Translations under genes and position numbers: made by a program
Shown here: positions 1-11,823 of the stretch, piece by piece
Numbering within the stretch: the first letter of the stretch is position 1
Layout of the letters: each line of letters opens with the position of its first letter
The notes under the pieces: model-generated
Databases searched by the model: none
What the model was told of the DNA's origin: nothing
What the model saw: only the letters and a program-made list of their open reading frames with translations
Assembly: GCA_009760855.2 (NCBI GenBank)
Contig: WPIO01000018.1
Span: 614,501 to 678,500 of the forward strand
DNA: 64,000 nucleotides
DNA from: Cristatella mucedo
Taxonomy: Eukaryota > Bryozoa > Phylactolaemata > Cristatellidae
Direction: 5' to 3'

Positions 1-54
1 TTTATCCTCACCAAAATCAAAGTCAACTATTGAGCATGATGTGCTCTTTTTCAG

Positions 55-2275
55 GAGTACCAGCTGTGGTGGTGATCGCGATCCGTTTCGTCGATCCGTC
101 TCTATATGGCAAAGGAGGCCAATAGTAAGTCAATTGAACGGCCCATACTCTATGGAAGTCGGGGCGGTATTAGCGACCCTGACCTCGGCTTTCTCTGCTG
201 CTTTGATCTAACTTGGAATAAAAATCAAAGCTACGGTTACCTGACCCAGCAATCAGATTTATACCGTGACGGAAGGGCCTTGCGGCTGTCGCCGAGCTTG
301 CTGCAGGCAATAAGGAGTTCTCTGCCTACTGACTCGACTCCTTAACTTTAGTCATGAAGTACCAGCATCTTATTTCTCGGCCAAGACCCATCTAGGAATC
401 TAGCAGCTTTGCCTACCAAAGAGTGGTTCTCTGATAAATTTCGTTAGCCTCGACTGCAAACTCGGAGATCGGAAAAATGCTTCATAAAAAATATAGCATT
501 ACCTCTTGAAATCCATCATTCCATCACTTGCATTAGGCTCCTGTCAAAGGAATTAATAAAGGGACGGATAAATGAAGGAAGGTGCTTGTGAATCATAAAA
601 TATTGAGTTGGCTGTTAGAGAGCCAAAGCGCCTGAAAATTTTCACAATATCAGATTTTGATGGAGCGAATTCTCAGGACGGCTCCGGGAGAAGACATTTT
701 TCGCTGTATGCAAACAACCAAAGAGTCAGGGACTTATGAGAAGGTGCTTGAAATTCTTCTACAGTAAGGCGTGAAATTGAGAAAAGCATGAAAAATAGAC
801 TGTTTGAAAAACGGTCCACGGATGCAGTCAGCAGCCAGGTCGACAACGTACGAAATATTTTTTGGGAAAAATTTTCATCAGAGTAATTACCTGCAGAGCC
901 AAGTTAAAGACCATAGAAAGACTTCGAGTCACAGTAGGTTAAACCAATCTCGCTCCTAGTGATCAAGCGAAAGTGACAGACCTGCTAGGAGATTCAAGAT
1001 GGAACTAGAGAGGGAGAGAGTGCTTATGCAGAGAGCTCATAAATTAACAACTTTTTTGCACAACCATTCTTTATGACCATTAGTCTCTCATCGGAGCATT
1101 TACCTCTCTAACTAGGCTTATACACAATAATGAAAAGTTGGAGAGCCAGTAGAACTTCATTTTGTATACCTTCTGATGTGATATTACCCTGAAGCAATTG
1201 AAGGCAGCTGGTTGATCAGTGTGATATTAAAATACAGTTGTTTATTTCCTTCCAACTATTTAAATAGCTCATTCCCGGCAGTATTAGACACACACAAAAT
1301 TAATGCTGCCTCGCTAATGTGGATTCTAGTTGCCGGATAATTTAATGTGCTTTACTACTTATATAAATTAATTTGATATTGAATAACGACTGAAATTATC
1401 AACAAAATGTACGGCCACTTTTTAATAACCTTTACTTATACCGTAAAGTTAACTGCTTACCTCTCTTGTTGCTGGGCTACACACCAACACCTAGTGGTGC
1501 ATGTAAGCCCGATGCAGCATTGTTCCCATATCAAATCCTTACCTGGACTAGATTACCATAGCCAATTTGTTTGACAGCTGCTGGGTGCAGCCATCTTTGC
1601 AGATCTATGGAGTCGTTGTGCCAATCGCCGTGGTCGTAGCCATCAATAGCTTGATTTTCGGTCTCATCGTTCGAGCGCTCAAGTGCCGACCTCAGCAGCT
1701 ACGCTCCTCGATACCAGAACAGAAGCTGGCAAGTCTGCACGCGAAGGCATTGGCTGCTATATTTGTAGTACTTGGTAAGTAAATGTCACGGAGTGGCCGC
1801 CAAAGAGCTTGGAGCAAAAGTTGCTGCTGCATTCTTTCCTATGCTGCTGCCAGCCGCAAAGTGAGCGGTTAATACTCGTATTGGTCATTCGCGTTTCACT
1901 TTCGCTTGTATTGCAGGGATCACTTGGGTGTTTGGCTTGCTGGCTACAATAGAGGATTCATCGGTGGTTTTCCAATATTTGTTCTGCATATGCAACTCGC
2001 TCCAGGGAGTGCTCATATTCTGCTTCCACAATATGAAGGCACCTTTTATCGCTCGCAGTTTCAGGAGCACTCTGTTCCGTAGTAGAACGGCGACTGGCTT
2101 GTCTCAAACCGATGGTGACCAACGGCGAATCAGTGCCCTTCCTTTGTCCCCCAATGCAGCGAAAAACGAAACTGTACGGCAGCCGGGAGATGGGTCGAAG
2201 CCTTCGAAGACTTCGTTATCCGAACCATCCGACCAACCATCCGATAGCCTCCAGAGGCATGGAGAGCAATTATGA
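55..2275 (+). CDS. Adhesion-type (class B2) GPCR, last three exons; gene begins outside the window
   Basis: Three exons join in frame: 55-124, 1578-1774 and 1917-2275 (TGA at 2273-2275). Exon 1 follows a pyrimidine-rich acceptor and encodes the end of TM4, starting GVPAVVVIAI. Its donor ATA|GTAAGT leaves 'TA', which the next exon completes to Tyr, giving the family's YCW signature before TM5. Exon 2 holds TM5 (VVVPIAVVVAINSLIFGLIV) and the intracellular loop, and ends CTTG|GTAAGT. Exon 3 completes a Gly codon and reads GITWVFGLLAT (TM6), then TM7 with CNSLQGVLIFCFHNMK, then a Ser/Thr/Pro-rich cytoplasmic tail of about 80 residues. Intron phases (2, then 1) fit at both joins. The family signals from the plasma membrane through G proteins. 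The N-terminal ectodomain, the GPS cleavage site and TM1-TM3 lie upstream of the window, so ligand class and subfamily cannot be judged. The join and the family are well supported; the expression state is unknown. Confidence 0.85.
125..1577 (+). other. Phase-2 intron of the adhesion GPCR gene
   Basis: Bounded by a GTAAGT donor at 125 and a TTTGACAG acceptor at 1570-1577. It is 1,453 bp long and AT-rich. I recognised no LINE or SINE copy, RNA gene or open frame of note in it. The next intron (1775-1916) is only 142 bp and is phase 1. Confidence 0.75.
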
Positions 2276-3144
2276 TCTGCTATTAGCGAATAGAAGAGCT
2301 TGAAAGCTGCGCAGTATCCAACTTGTAACGATGTTACGGTTTTCCAGTGCTCCAGAATTAGGCTCTATTTTGTTTTGCGATGTCTGTGAATGCCGTGTTC
2401 AAGCTCTTTTTGATGGACGACACGAGCAGCTTCACATATTTGAAGGCAATGACGAGTTTGACCCTGCTTCGTATGCACACTTTAACGAAATCTACATTGA
2501 TCTATGCACATATAACAACAAGCATGAACTTTATATGGAAAAAATGGTAGGCGAAAGCCCCGGCAAGTTGCATAGGCTGTGGACATGATCAAAAAGACCA
2601 TGGCGAATACGGTTTTCAGCCTGCGACAAAATCACATTGAGAGATAAAGATGACACTTGAGTCAATTTATGTGAACTCTGTGCATGAAGGCTGCCGTGTT
2701 ACAAGCTAACTGCAGCTGTGGAGCATTACCAGCCACTGCGATCTCAAAGGTGAATTAAATTAAAATAATGATCAATAAATCAAAGCTCTTGCTAACTTCA
2801 TGAGAATTTATTTTATCCGACTTCTGCGGAAGGCAGAACGTGAATCATAGTTACCGAATCAAAACGCCTATGATCGTGCGCACACGTGCTTGTGTAAAAA
2901 ATTTTGCTCACTGCCATATACAGGTGCATATAGGTATACTTGTACATGCAGGTGTATAGTAGATCAACGTATATGTAGACGATTGGCCTCAAGGGAATCA
3001 TAGTTAGCACGAGACATCTACATATCGAGCCCTACAAACACACTTATACTTCCAGCTTTCTATACTCCCAAGTTGCATTCATCCCCCTGCCCGATAAAAA
3101 AACACGTGCCACACAGTCGCACACGGCCCCTCAAACACGTACCT

Positions 3145-3146
<2 letters not shown>
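2276..3146 (+). other. 3' flank / probable 3' UTR of the GPCR gene
   Basis: Follows the receptor stop codon. An 85-codon open frame at 2331-2588 (starting MLRFSSAPEL) resembles nothing I know and could be chance or part of the UTR. Beyond about 2,800 the sequence becomes rich in TATA- and CACA-like runs leading into the (CA)n array. Confidence 0.4.
2774..2779 (+). promoter_or_regulatory. Candidate polyadenylation signal AATAAA
   Basis: A canonical hexamer about 500 bp after the receptor stop codon, on the same strand. Its position suits the end of the receptor transcript, but no transcript evidence is available and the hexamer is common in AT-rich DNA. Confidence 0.35.
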
Positions 3147-3192
<46 letters not shown>

Positions 3193-3217
3193 CACACACA
3201 AACACACACATACATTT

Positions 3218-3260
<43 letters not shown>
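3147..3260. repeat. Interrupted (CA)n microsatellite
   Basis: Two long CA blocks (about 3147-3190 and 3220-3253) joined by a degenerate CA-rich spacer. Open frames on both strands here (His-Thr or Val-Cys repeats) are products of the microsatellite, not genes. Confidence 0.95.
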
Positions 3261-3261
<1 letters not shown>

Positions 3262-3285
3262 AGTTAAGATATGCACTTAAATAAA

Positions 3286-3312
3286 TAAATATATATATAT
3301 ATATATATATAT
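3286..3312. repeat. (AT)n microsatellite
   Basis: Uninterrupted TA dinucleotides after a short AAAT run, 30 bp downstream of the (CA)n array. Confidence 0.9.
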
Positions 3313-3944
3313 TATCCTTTAGTGCCATAAGACAACTTAATCTCTAGGCAGGCGCTTCACATATGCCACGGGGCACTTACGATATCATCGCATATCGTAA
3401 GTGCTCAGATGCTGACATATGCTCTCACAAGTGCACCTGTAAGCAATCGCAGGCTTTCTCATATAAAAAAGACGCATGTCCCAAACAGTCATGTCCGAAT
3501 ACTCAGGCGCAGACACACATACAAACAGCCCTGCAGCTACGTGCAAGAAAACAGGATCGTGGATACAATCATGCAAAATGAATGCTGAAGGCATTCAATG
3601 CCATTACATTGGTTGAATTGACCGTATAGCCTGCATCACCACGATAAGTGACATGACAGCAGATCTTACAACATTTTTTTTTTTGCAAGTAAATCTTCCT
3701 AAGCATGTACAAACATGTAAGACAATCGGCTCTTCCTATATCTAAAGTGATTGCAATTACAACCTACAAGATTAGAAACAATTAAGGTCAGTTTATTTAG
3801 TAGTCTCTTGTAAAGCTATGGAAAAGCTTAAACTGCTATGATTATGCAGTGGGTAATCTTGTATTGCCTTTATGTTAGCCCATGGAAGGTGCTCGCTCTT
3901 TCCTAAAGAGGTAAAGTTCGTTCAATTCCTGCAATAAACCATAA
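3313..3944. other. Unassigned spacer
   Basis: No repeat family, splice-bounded exon or structural RNA recognised. Confidence 0.4.
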
Positions 3945-4135
3945 AGGATTGCCCACTGCAGGACCCAAACCAAAGGAAACACGACTGGAGCAAAGTTTAT
4001 AATTCATTTTCTGATTTACAGCATCATTTGTATACCAGACAGAAGAGCTTTAACGGCTGTGAACACCACTTGCAGTTGGCATTAAAGATCACCTACTACA
4101 GACCTCAAACCATGAACTGGGTTGTGAAGAGCTAG
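3945..4135 (-). mobile_element. Degenerate tRNA-derived SINE fragment(s)
   Basis: Two minus-strand pieces match the 49683-49855 SINE. One near 3945-3975 resembles the region next to the B box (GATTGCCCACTGCAGGACC). The other, 4021-4130, follows the SINE body in order (GAGCTTTAACGGCTGTGAA, then CACTTGCAGTTGGC). The duplicated order suggests two copies or a rearranged one. It is much more diverged than the 35-kb copy. Confidence 0.5.
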
Positions 4136-4174
4136 CAACTAACCTCATAGGTTAAGAACTAGGAGTGGTAACAT

Positions 4175-5425
4175 TGTAAAGATAATAGTAATAATAATAC
4201 GTTTACTTAGCACCCTCGGAAAACTTAAACTCTTTCTAGGCAGTCGAAATATGATGTAAAGCAACCACGAGGAAATGGTTAGGGTTAGCACACACATTTC
4301 AACAAGTATAACATTATTGGAGGTGACAGCCACAGAATCAGCATGTGGAACGTTGTTAGTATGCATGCCCAGTTAGCATGCACAGTGTGAGCACGCATTC
4401 CCACACAAAGAAGAATCACAGGGACCCACTAACTGCTGCAATAAGCAGTTACGTTTTTGGCTTCTTCTTAAATTTCATCTATTCAGGAGATGCCGTGACG
4501 TCAGTAGGTAGTGAGTTCCACCCTTTGGGAGCATGCCTATTAAAGGCAAGTTTTTCAAAGGATTCGAGGTTCATACGTGCTATAGCTAAACTATTTTATT
4601 CAGAAAAGCTTGTAGTACGATGACTACCTTGGTGGAGGAGTAATTCAGATAGGTAGGCTGGTGCTAGAGAATGAAGGAACCTAAAGGCTAGCGGTAGAAC
4701 ATCGTTGTTGATACACTGCTTAACTGGTAGCCTCTTCAGGTCGGCTATGAGCAGTATAGCGTGTGGTCACTGGGACCTTTAGTACAAACAGCTCTACGTT
4801 ATCTTGGGCCAGTAAGTTTTTTCTCTCTTTTTCATAGTTATAGTAGTTGAAGGCCTTGCATAGCTGTCGTTCATTGAAGGGCGTTGCTGCTCACTGAGAC
4901 CTCAGACTGAGACGTGATCGCTGAAGCTGTTGAAAGGTTATTTGTGGGGACAGGCAAGACATTAGTTTACCTGCTAGTTTCGACATTTGATGCGCCATCG
5001 GTCCTTAAGCAGGACAGGAGCAATACAGACAGGAGTAATATCAGTCGTTGCCAGTTCACCACTGAATCATATTCATGCTGAAAATGACATCGGGAGTGTC
5101 AGGTACAAGAATATAGCAGAACAAACCGATTTAGCATCGAGCTAACAAGAGATTGCTTTTCGGAAGGCAGGGTGAGCAGGCGCTGCTATTTTAAAACAGT
5201 CGCCTGACAATGCAGCTACTAAGCTGACGGTGGCAAAGTGGCATCTACAAAAATCACAGCCAACGTGCCTGTCTGCAGAGTTGTATGCCGGCTATAAGGG
5301 CCTCACTGGACGGGCCGTTAACGCGGTGATTAGTGAGTTACAGAAGAAGAGGTGAGATATCAGAAATGCGTGGAACTAATTTGATAGGGCATCCAATCTG
5401 AAGTTAGCAACATTGCATAGCCAAA
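4175..5425 (-). mobile_element. Diverged 5'-truncated LINE-A copy, interrupted
   Basis: Read on the minus strand, the copy ends with the family hairpin and an ATT-rich tail (plus-strand AATAGTAATAATAATACG near 4180). Upstream come the LINE-A 3' UTR and C-terminal ORF2 remnants; the phrase AATCACAGGGACCCACTAA is shared with the copies at 10.7 and 43.5 kb. Similarity stops near 4768 and resumes near 5265 (TGTCTGCAGAGTTGTATGC), so about 495 bp of foreign DNA splits it. It carries many stops and is much older than the 29-kb and 43-kb copies. Confidence 0.7.
4769..5264. other. About 495-bp insertion inside a LINE-A copy, unidentified
   Basis: Flanked on both sides by consecutive parts of the LINE-A consensus, so it is an insertion or replacement. 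I see no terminal inverted repeats, coding frame or SINE boxes in it. Confidence 0.45.
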
Positions 5426-5429
5426 CGTC

Positions 5430-5815
5430 AAATGACCTAGCAGGCGCCAGCCTCAGCCTCCTCGTGCCCTCAGGTCTTCGGTGCACGATATAGTAGCTTC
5501 ACCATTCATATGCTTAAATATCATTGGTGACGAAATTTTTTGCTCTGTAGGTCCTAGACTGTAGAATCTCATTCACTATTTTATGCAACAAAATCTACTA
5601 TCCTGCTAACGAATGCGGGGCATCCTTTTCAGATCTCACGAGGCCTTACATTACTCACTCTGCTACTACTCTGCCATCCTCCCGACGGACTCAGCTAGGA
5701 TTCTCACTTCTTATGTGCAGTAGGAGATGTAGTCAGCTTGCTACTGCTTGCATACCGAAAGCCGATTAGGCCATGAGTTCGCTATAGAAAACTGTCCTGC
5801 ATAACAGCAAGCCGA
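5430..5815 (+). mobile_element. LINE-B 3' end, 5'-truncated
   Basis: Shares the LINE-B C-terminal and 3' UTR order: CCTCGTGCCCTCAGGTCTTC, then GTAGGTCCTAGACTGTAGAA, then ACTCAGCTAGGATTC, then an AAAGCCGATTAGG-like motif and CTGTCCTGCATAACA. The same series occurs at 23.9-24.3, 56.8-57.2 and 60.1-60.4 kb. It abuts the minus-strand LINE-A copy head to head. Coding frames are destroyed. Confidence 0.65.
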
Positions 5816-6844
5816 CGCAGCTATAGCGGTATACCTAGCGTAGGTATACATAGCGTAGGTATACATAGCGGTAGGGCCACGACGTGATTGATATTGGCTG
5901 GCCTGTCATTCCTAGAGTCCCGGCTAGCAATTTAAGAATAGTGCAACGCTTGCCCGACCCCATCGGTGTCGCCGCCAGCCGTCCTAGAGTTTCTGGACGG
6001 TTTCCGTGAGAACAAAAGCAGTGGGCGAAGAGCACCTTCGCTCTCGAGCTGCTAGCAATGGGACGCAGAAGTCACCGAGGCGATTGATATCGGCTGAGTT
6101 GACAATTCCATCGTCCCGGCTAGTTATGTAACGGCAGGGAGAGGCTTGCTAGGGGCTCCTTCTTCGTCTTCTGCTTGGTCTTGACGCCGTTGCCGGTAGT
6201 TGCCGGACTCGTTTCTCTGAAAGTGAGGGAGGAGCTCGAGCTGTTTGCCGGCGATTGACGGACAGGACGAGACAACGACAGGAGGATTCGGTGGGCGCCA
6301 TCGAATACGGTCGTGTAGTGCTTGAGCTCGCATTCTTGTGTTTCTTCTGAGTTGTGTGTGTGTGTGTGTGTGTGTGTGCGTGCACGTGGTCTCGCTACGA
6401 GCGCTTGGTGTAGTGTACGAGCTATTCCTGTCGTTCAGGTGGAAGTGAAGCCCTAGTTCTCTGGTCAGGGTCTAGGATCCGGCTCGGGCTCATCGTCCTA
6501 TTTGGGTCGTTCCCCACAATAGATGTAGTAGCCTACGAGCGAATCATATTTTGTCCGCAAGAGTACTTATGCTGTCGAGAGCTTGTGATGAGTGTGGAGG
6601 ATAAGACTGAGCTAGACTCACAGCGACATTGTTCGCTTGCGAACAAAGCTCAGTAAAATCCACTATTTGCATGTCTCTTTCTAATTCACGCCCCGGACTT
6701 ACGATCCCTTTAGTAACGATATGTAGGTCAACGCCAGAAACACTCGTTTCGCGGCGGCCAGCTTATCGCTAGTAGACTCGCACCGAACGGCATCAGGCGG
6801 TAGGTTACGCCTACTCCGCCGAGCCTTCGGAGTTACCCAGGTAA
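5816..6844. other. Unassigned region with small direct repeats and a (GT)n run
   Basis: Holds a 15-bp unit (TAGCGTAGGTATACA) repeated about 2.5 times near 5835-5870, and a partial duplication of about 55 bp (5887-5943 and 6081-6131) sharing GATTGATAT and TCCCGGCTAG. A (GT)n run lies at 6353-6378. Overlapping minus-strand frames at 6124-6385 run into the microsatellite and look spurious. Confidence 0.5.
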
Positions 6845-7252
6845 ACGATTAGGTTCCAAAAGGCAGGCGGTACTATGCTTAGCCTGTCAGGGGAGTAAAT
6901 CTGATATGCAGGCTAGAGCTAAAGAATGCATGAACCTAAAAGTGACTGACAGAGCCTTGATGTCGATGCGCTGGTTGACAGGGACCCGGTGTAGGTTGGC
7001 GACCAGTGGCTGGACGTGGCAACTGCAACTCTCACAGCAGAGGAGCCTAGCTACAGAGTTTTGCACCTACACAGTAAGTTCTTAATTGCCCAGGCCGGTA
7101 GACCAGCAAGTAAGGAGTTATAGAAGTCGAGACGTTATGTCACAAATGGTTGGACCATTTAGGTGTAGTATTCTTGCTTAAACCACCCCGAATTCTAGCG
7201 ATGTTATTAAGTTGAAAGCGACGAGACTGTGACTGCGGAGCTGATGCGATCT
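6845..7252 (-). mobile_element. Internal LINE-A fragment
   Basis: Minus-strand match to the C-terminal ORF2 region of LINE-A, carrying the same landmarks as the 43-kb copy (plus strand AGCCTAGCTACAGAGTTTTGC, then TTATAGAAGTCGAGACG, then GCGGAGCTGATGCGATC). Both ends are missing, including the 3' hairpin and tail, so it was cut after insertion or joined to the GC-rich repeat that follows. Confidence 0.65.
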
Positions 7253-7254
7253 TT

Positions 7255-7480
7255 AAATGTGTACCCAGGCTGGTTTGGTGGGCTGGGACGGGATGGCTGT
7301 AATGTGGTAAGGGTCGCCGGCTAGGCCGGGGTCTGAATTATGGGCATGGCCGGATGTGCGACGACGAGAGGTCATCGGGGCCCACGGGTAAGATAAGTTG
7401 GCCGAGTAAGTCGTGGTTTTTTGAGTGGTCTCGTGGTCTCGCAGTGTTACACACCTAGGTGGGTGCAGGCGATGACTTTG
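7255..7480. repeat. Unnamed GC-rich dispersed repeat, copy 1
   Basis: About 225 bp resembling 7985-8215 in the same orientation. Shared blocks include GGTAAGGGTC, CCGGCTAGGCCGG, GTCTGA, a CGACGAG-AGGTCA stretch and CGAGTAA-TCGTGG. No coding sense or pol III boxes recognised. Confidence 0.6.
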
Positions 7481-7984
7481 GGCCACGACTTTAGCAAGAA
7501 ACTCACTAGTAAAGGAGTAAGCGACAAGGGACTACTTTGTTGCAGAGACTCGTGTATTCGTGGGATTCACTAGGTTACAAAGTATGTGAAACGGTTTGAG
7601 TCCTTGCTGAAGATCTACTGCACAACGAACTTCAGGAACTCCTTATTATTGATACTCGTCTGCATAAATTCAATGAAAACATCTGTGCATACACTTGATT
7701 TAGTACAATGAGTGTTCTTCCACCAAGTTTTGGACTTGAACCGCTACTATCAAAGATGGTTTAATTAGAAAATGGTAGGGGACTAACCTAGGACCTGGTC
7801 TATAAAAGTGATTGAGAGTATAATCGTCAATCTCAAAATAAAGTTAACTTTTAAATTTTCCCTGGTTGAGTTTGTGTAACCAACATACTATTCATCGGGT
7901 TTACTTGTTTTTAGTCGGACTAGATGTAACTCATAAGATTAAGTAAAAGATATTCATCCGTTTCTTTCTTTATAAATGGGTTAA
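7481..7984. other. Unassigned spacer between two GC-rich repeats
   Basis: AT-rich towards its right half. No feature recognised. Confidence 0.4.
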
Positions 7985-8215
7985 TTTTGTACCCTGGCTA
8001 GGTTCGGTTGGCTGGGATAGGACGGCCGTAACCTGGTAAGGGTCACCGGCTAGGCCGGAGTCTGACCTATGGCACGTGCGGCGACGAGGGGTCACCGGAG
8101 CTCTTGGGTAGAAGTTGACCGAGTAACTCGTGGTGTTGCAGGCTCCCGGTCTCGCCGAGTTATGCACCTGGATGGTTGCAGGCGTGCTCCGGTGATGCGG
8201 CCACGCATGCAAGGC
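7985..8215. repeat. Unnamed GC-rich dispersed repeat, copy 2
   Basis: Second copy of the 7255-7480 sequence. Order and spacing of the shared blocks are kept with many point differences and small indels, so the two are old relatives. Opposing frames of 136 and 96 codons run through it, but each carries changes that break colinearity with copy 1, so I do not call a gene. Confidence 0.6.
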
Positions 8216-9289
8216 AACCAACGATTGCTCCAGGCCAAGCGAAGCTGGATAGCACGCTCGTTGTTGCGTTTTGTATATTCCGCCGCGTTCCCAGTGTATC
8301 GTGTTCGTGGCCCCCTCCGTGAGTTGGGGGCTTTCGTCGGGAGCTCTCGACGGTGGTAGACGTCGACTCCGACTTGCCAAGCAGTTACTCAGCTAGCTGG
8401 ATCTTTTACGGCGTACGCTCGTGCTTATTGGAACGGAGTCGATACAACAGCTAGATTGTGGAAGCCGAAAGAGAACCTAACACATTTGTTCGTGCTTGCT
8501 TCGTTGTCTTGCACCCCTGTAGTTTACTCAGTGTATGATTCCCCCTTTAGACTTGTTTAGTTCCCCTGTTTTTGTTGGAGCAGGCAATATTGTAAAGAGG
8601 ACTAACCTGACGGCCGCTCGTCTTAACCTAGCTCAGCGGCATGGCGAGCGGCGACATGGCCGGGGTATGGCGGAGCTTGGCGGGAAATAGCCTCTGACCT
8701 ATGGATTGAGAGACGCAGTGCTGCCGTGAAGCCATTCACCAGTCAATGGTCGAGAAAATTACGGTAGTTTATTACCGCAGCCGACAAACATAACGTGGAC
8801 CGTATCCAAATAGGGAAACACGGTCTAAGAACAAGTAACAAACGGGTCCAATATATAGTAGACCTGAATGAATAGTATTTATTGGCTGAGGTACAGCCAA
8901 TCAGCTGTAGTCTGCAGCTCCAAGAACAGGCGGTCTCCTGAGTCAGCCAGTGATGCACTGAAGGTCAAGATGAAATCATCCGGCAATATGGCTGTGAAGC
9001 GAATTCAGCCAACCTGGATCTCGTCTACATTTTTAATAAGCGTGCAGTGCAACAGTTTCTATCTCGGTATAGTGTAGCCAGAATTCGGCCCGCCATGTCG
9101 CGCTATCGCCCGTCTGGCTCCGACTCTGGTTTAAGATTCGTTTGGCGTGAAGAGGACGGCTGCAGAGACGACGGGATGGCGTCAGGAAAGACGACGGGAC
9201 GGCGTCAGGAAAGGTGCCGGGCTACGTACCCGCAGTGCCGAGCACAGAATGAACGAGATGCCCGATTTGTGAGCGCCGTTGATTAATCC
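8216..9289. other. Unassigned region with paired CCAAT boxes and a short tandem repeat
   Basis: At 8881-8901 an ATTGGCTG...CAGCCAAT perfect inverted repeat places two CCAAT boxes face to face 5 bp apart, a possible NF-Y-type site, though no gene start is evident. At about 9155-9212 a 24-bp GC-rich unit containing GACGACGGGA-GGCGTCAG occurs twice in tandem. Nothing else recognised. Confidence 0.4.
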
Positions 9290-9372
9290 CTTTGAAGCCA
9301 ATGTAAAGCGCCTAGGAAGTGATTGAGTTCTCTGAGGGCGTATTATCGAGTGCATTATTACTATTATTATAT
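9290..9372 (+). mobile_element. LINE-A 3' tail, solitary
   Basis: Carries GTAAAGCGCCTAGGAAGTGA, then GAGTTCTCTGAGGGCG, then a (ATT)n tail: the family's terminal hairpin and tail only. An extreme 5' truncation. Confidence 0.75.
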
Positions 9373-10524
9373 TAAAGATTTATGCAAGGGGTCGCTCAAA
9401 ACCATCGGTAAAAATGCATCCAATCTGGCCTAAATGGATATTCTGCTGAGAGGCCTAGGCCGTTTTAATCCTGGCTGTACTCCGGCCTGGGGTCTGCTCT
9501 CGCTCACTACACCGGGCTAGTGGAGAAAGATGCGAGACTTGGGCGTCTAGTGAGGTCGGCGCTCTACAGCAGCTTGCGTTCGCCGTCTACCTGCGTCGGC
9601 GGAATGCTCGTGTGGCGTGACTGTTGCTCGGACGGCGGCAGATCTTGGGAGTCTCGCGGAGGAGGAACCAGCGTGGACGAGAGCGGCTAAGGAGACTCTA
9701 TCTTTATTTCTCTCAGCGCATGCATATTTGGGAGGTCGATGCATCGGTAGCATCAGAAACGTAGGGAAACATAATGTGCATTATTCGGGCCCGAAGCTGT
9801 GCGGCTTCAAGGGCACAGCCCTTGAATATGAGGGTGAGAGATGAAGGTCAGGCACCCGATATTGGTCGGGCGCTGCTTTCAGCAGCGTTTTTCAGCAGGT
9901 AGCAGCAGCAGGAGGCTCGCACGCTACGCTAGCGTGGGAATTCCGAGGGCCGCTACCTTCGCAGCTTGCAGCTGACGCCGAGCTGCTCTTTCACTATGGT
10001 GGAGCGTGCAGCCTTGCACAGGCACACTCGCTCGCTTTCATTCACTCGCGCTTCGTCGCCTCGTCACCTCGTTAGAACCCAGTCTCGCAGGACGCTCTTT
10101 TACTCGCCGCGTTCACTTTAGGAGCAGGATTGCCACTGAGAAGACGATGCGAGGAGGAGGACTCTTGAAATTGCGAAAGCTTGCAACATTCCCGGCTCTG
10201 CCAAAGGCTTTCGAGGTGGGCCTTTGCAGGCTTTATGGAGTGACTCCTTAGAATGCCCGCCCATTTCGTCGTATAGGAGCCGCTGCTGTTCGGCGCAACC
10301 TCTTCATTTCAAGGGTGGGGGATGGTAGCGGCTTCACTAGGCTCGACAGGACGCTGCGACGGAGACATTTTTTCTCGCGGCCCGTGGGCTTCCGGTTCCG
10401 TGAGCAGCGACCCGAGCGATAGAGAGAGAGAGACAGCTTTTAGGAAAAGCTCCGGGCTCTCCGACGGTTACCCACTGGTCTGCTCCATTGTGTGCACAAG
10501 GCATTGCTGCGATGAGGTAGTTAA
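9373..10524. other. Unassigned GC-richer region
   Basis: Contains several short open frames (for example 9617-9844 and 10006-10251) without recognisable domains or splice support. No repeat family identified. Confidence 0.4.
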
Positions 10525-11600
10525 AATAATAATAATATTAATGCACTTGATTAAGCGCCCTCACAGAAATCAATAAATTTCTAGGTGCTTTACATTTGCT
10601 GCCAAATGAACCGCGATTGAATGAGGAGTAATATCATCTTGATAAAAACATGAACAGCATTGTTGGGGGTGACATGCACAGGGTCAGCATGCAAATGTGG
10701 TTAGTGGCAGCACGCAATGTGCCTGCACATACAAGCACGCGAAGGACGAATCACAGGGACCCACTAAATGCTGTCGTAAGTAGGTGTGTTTTTTAGGTTC
10801 TTTTTAAAGTTGGTCAAGTCAGAGGATGATCTGACGCAATTCGGGAGAGAGTTCCAGGCTTTGGGAGCATACGAACTAAATGCACGGTCTCCGAAGGATT
10901 TGAGGTTTGTACGAGGTATTTGTAGACTGTTGGATTCCAAAAATCGGGTGGTACGATGCGTGGCCTGGTGGGGGAGTAGATCTGAGAGATAGGCTGGAGC
11001 CAAAGAATGAAGTGACCTAAAAGTGAGCGACAAAACTATGAAGTCGATCCGTTGCTTGACTGGTAGCCAGTGCTGGTCGGCGAGAAGTGGTGTGATGTGG
11101 TAACTGCGACGCTCACGACAGACAAGCCAAGCTATGGAGTTTTGAAGTAGCTGTACTCGCCTGATTGCACATGCCGGTTGGCCAGCAAGCAGTGAGTTAC
11201 AGAAGTCAGGACGGATGTCACAAATGCATGGACCAATGTAGATGTGGTATTCCTGCCTAAAAAACCCTGACTTTAATCAATGTTATGTAGCTGAAATTAG
11301 TCAGACTTGACTGTGGAGCTGATGTGGTCGTCTAAGGAGAGGTCACTTTGGAACATGACACTTAGATTTCGAGCTAATTCAACGGGAGATAGGCTGGTAG
11401 AGCCAATTTTGAGCGTCAGCCTTTCTAATTACTGAATCACACTGGGCTTGCCCATAAGTAGTAAGTTAGTTTTATCATCGCTTAGTTTAAAAAAATTTGC
11501 TACCATCCACGTGCGGATGTCACCAATACATGCAGCAAGTGAGTTGAGAGAATTTGAGGTGCTCTAAGGCTTGGAGGGATCAAAGAAAAGGTACAAGGGT
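10525..11600 (-). mobile_element. LINE-A copy, 5'-truncated (about 1.1 kb)
   Basis: Minus-strand order: RT fingers/thumb remnant near 11600, the C-terminal domain (frame 10764-11033 minus reads LTFRSLHSLAPAYLSDLL and ends AWNSLPNCVRSS), then the 3' UTR, hairpin and ATT tail at 10525-10580. Stops and frameshifts interrupt the frame upstream of 11033. The C-terminal frame is well kept, so the copy is moderately young. Confidence 0.8.
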
Positions 11601-11823
11601 AGTCGGACTTTCCGAAAGTACAAAGGGACGACACTACTTTCTAGAGAGCTACCTCCCGCTCGCAGTTCCATCGGCGGGCGGGGTCGCACGAATAGGTGCG
11701 ATGCAGTCGCGGCCAGATGAAAAAGTCGGAAGCCTCTGACAACTGCATGATCGATTCCACACGACAGGCAACAGTGCTTGCCAGCCAGCCGCTCTGTAGA
11801 TTATAGAGAGGCAAAGATTTATT
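11601..11823. other. Spacer between two LINE-A copies
   Basis: No feature recognised. Confidence 0.35.

Noticed and set aside
1885-2303. Minus frame 1885-2070 and + frame 2112-2303 over the last receptor exon
   Set aside because: Alternative-frame shadows; only the frame continuing from the 1774/1917 splice gives TM6, TM7 and a tail.
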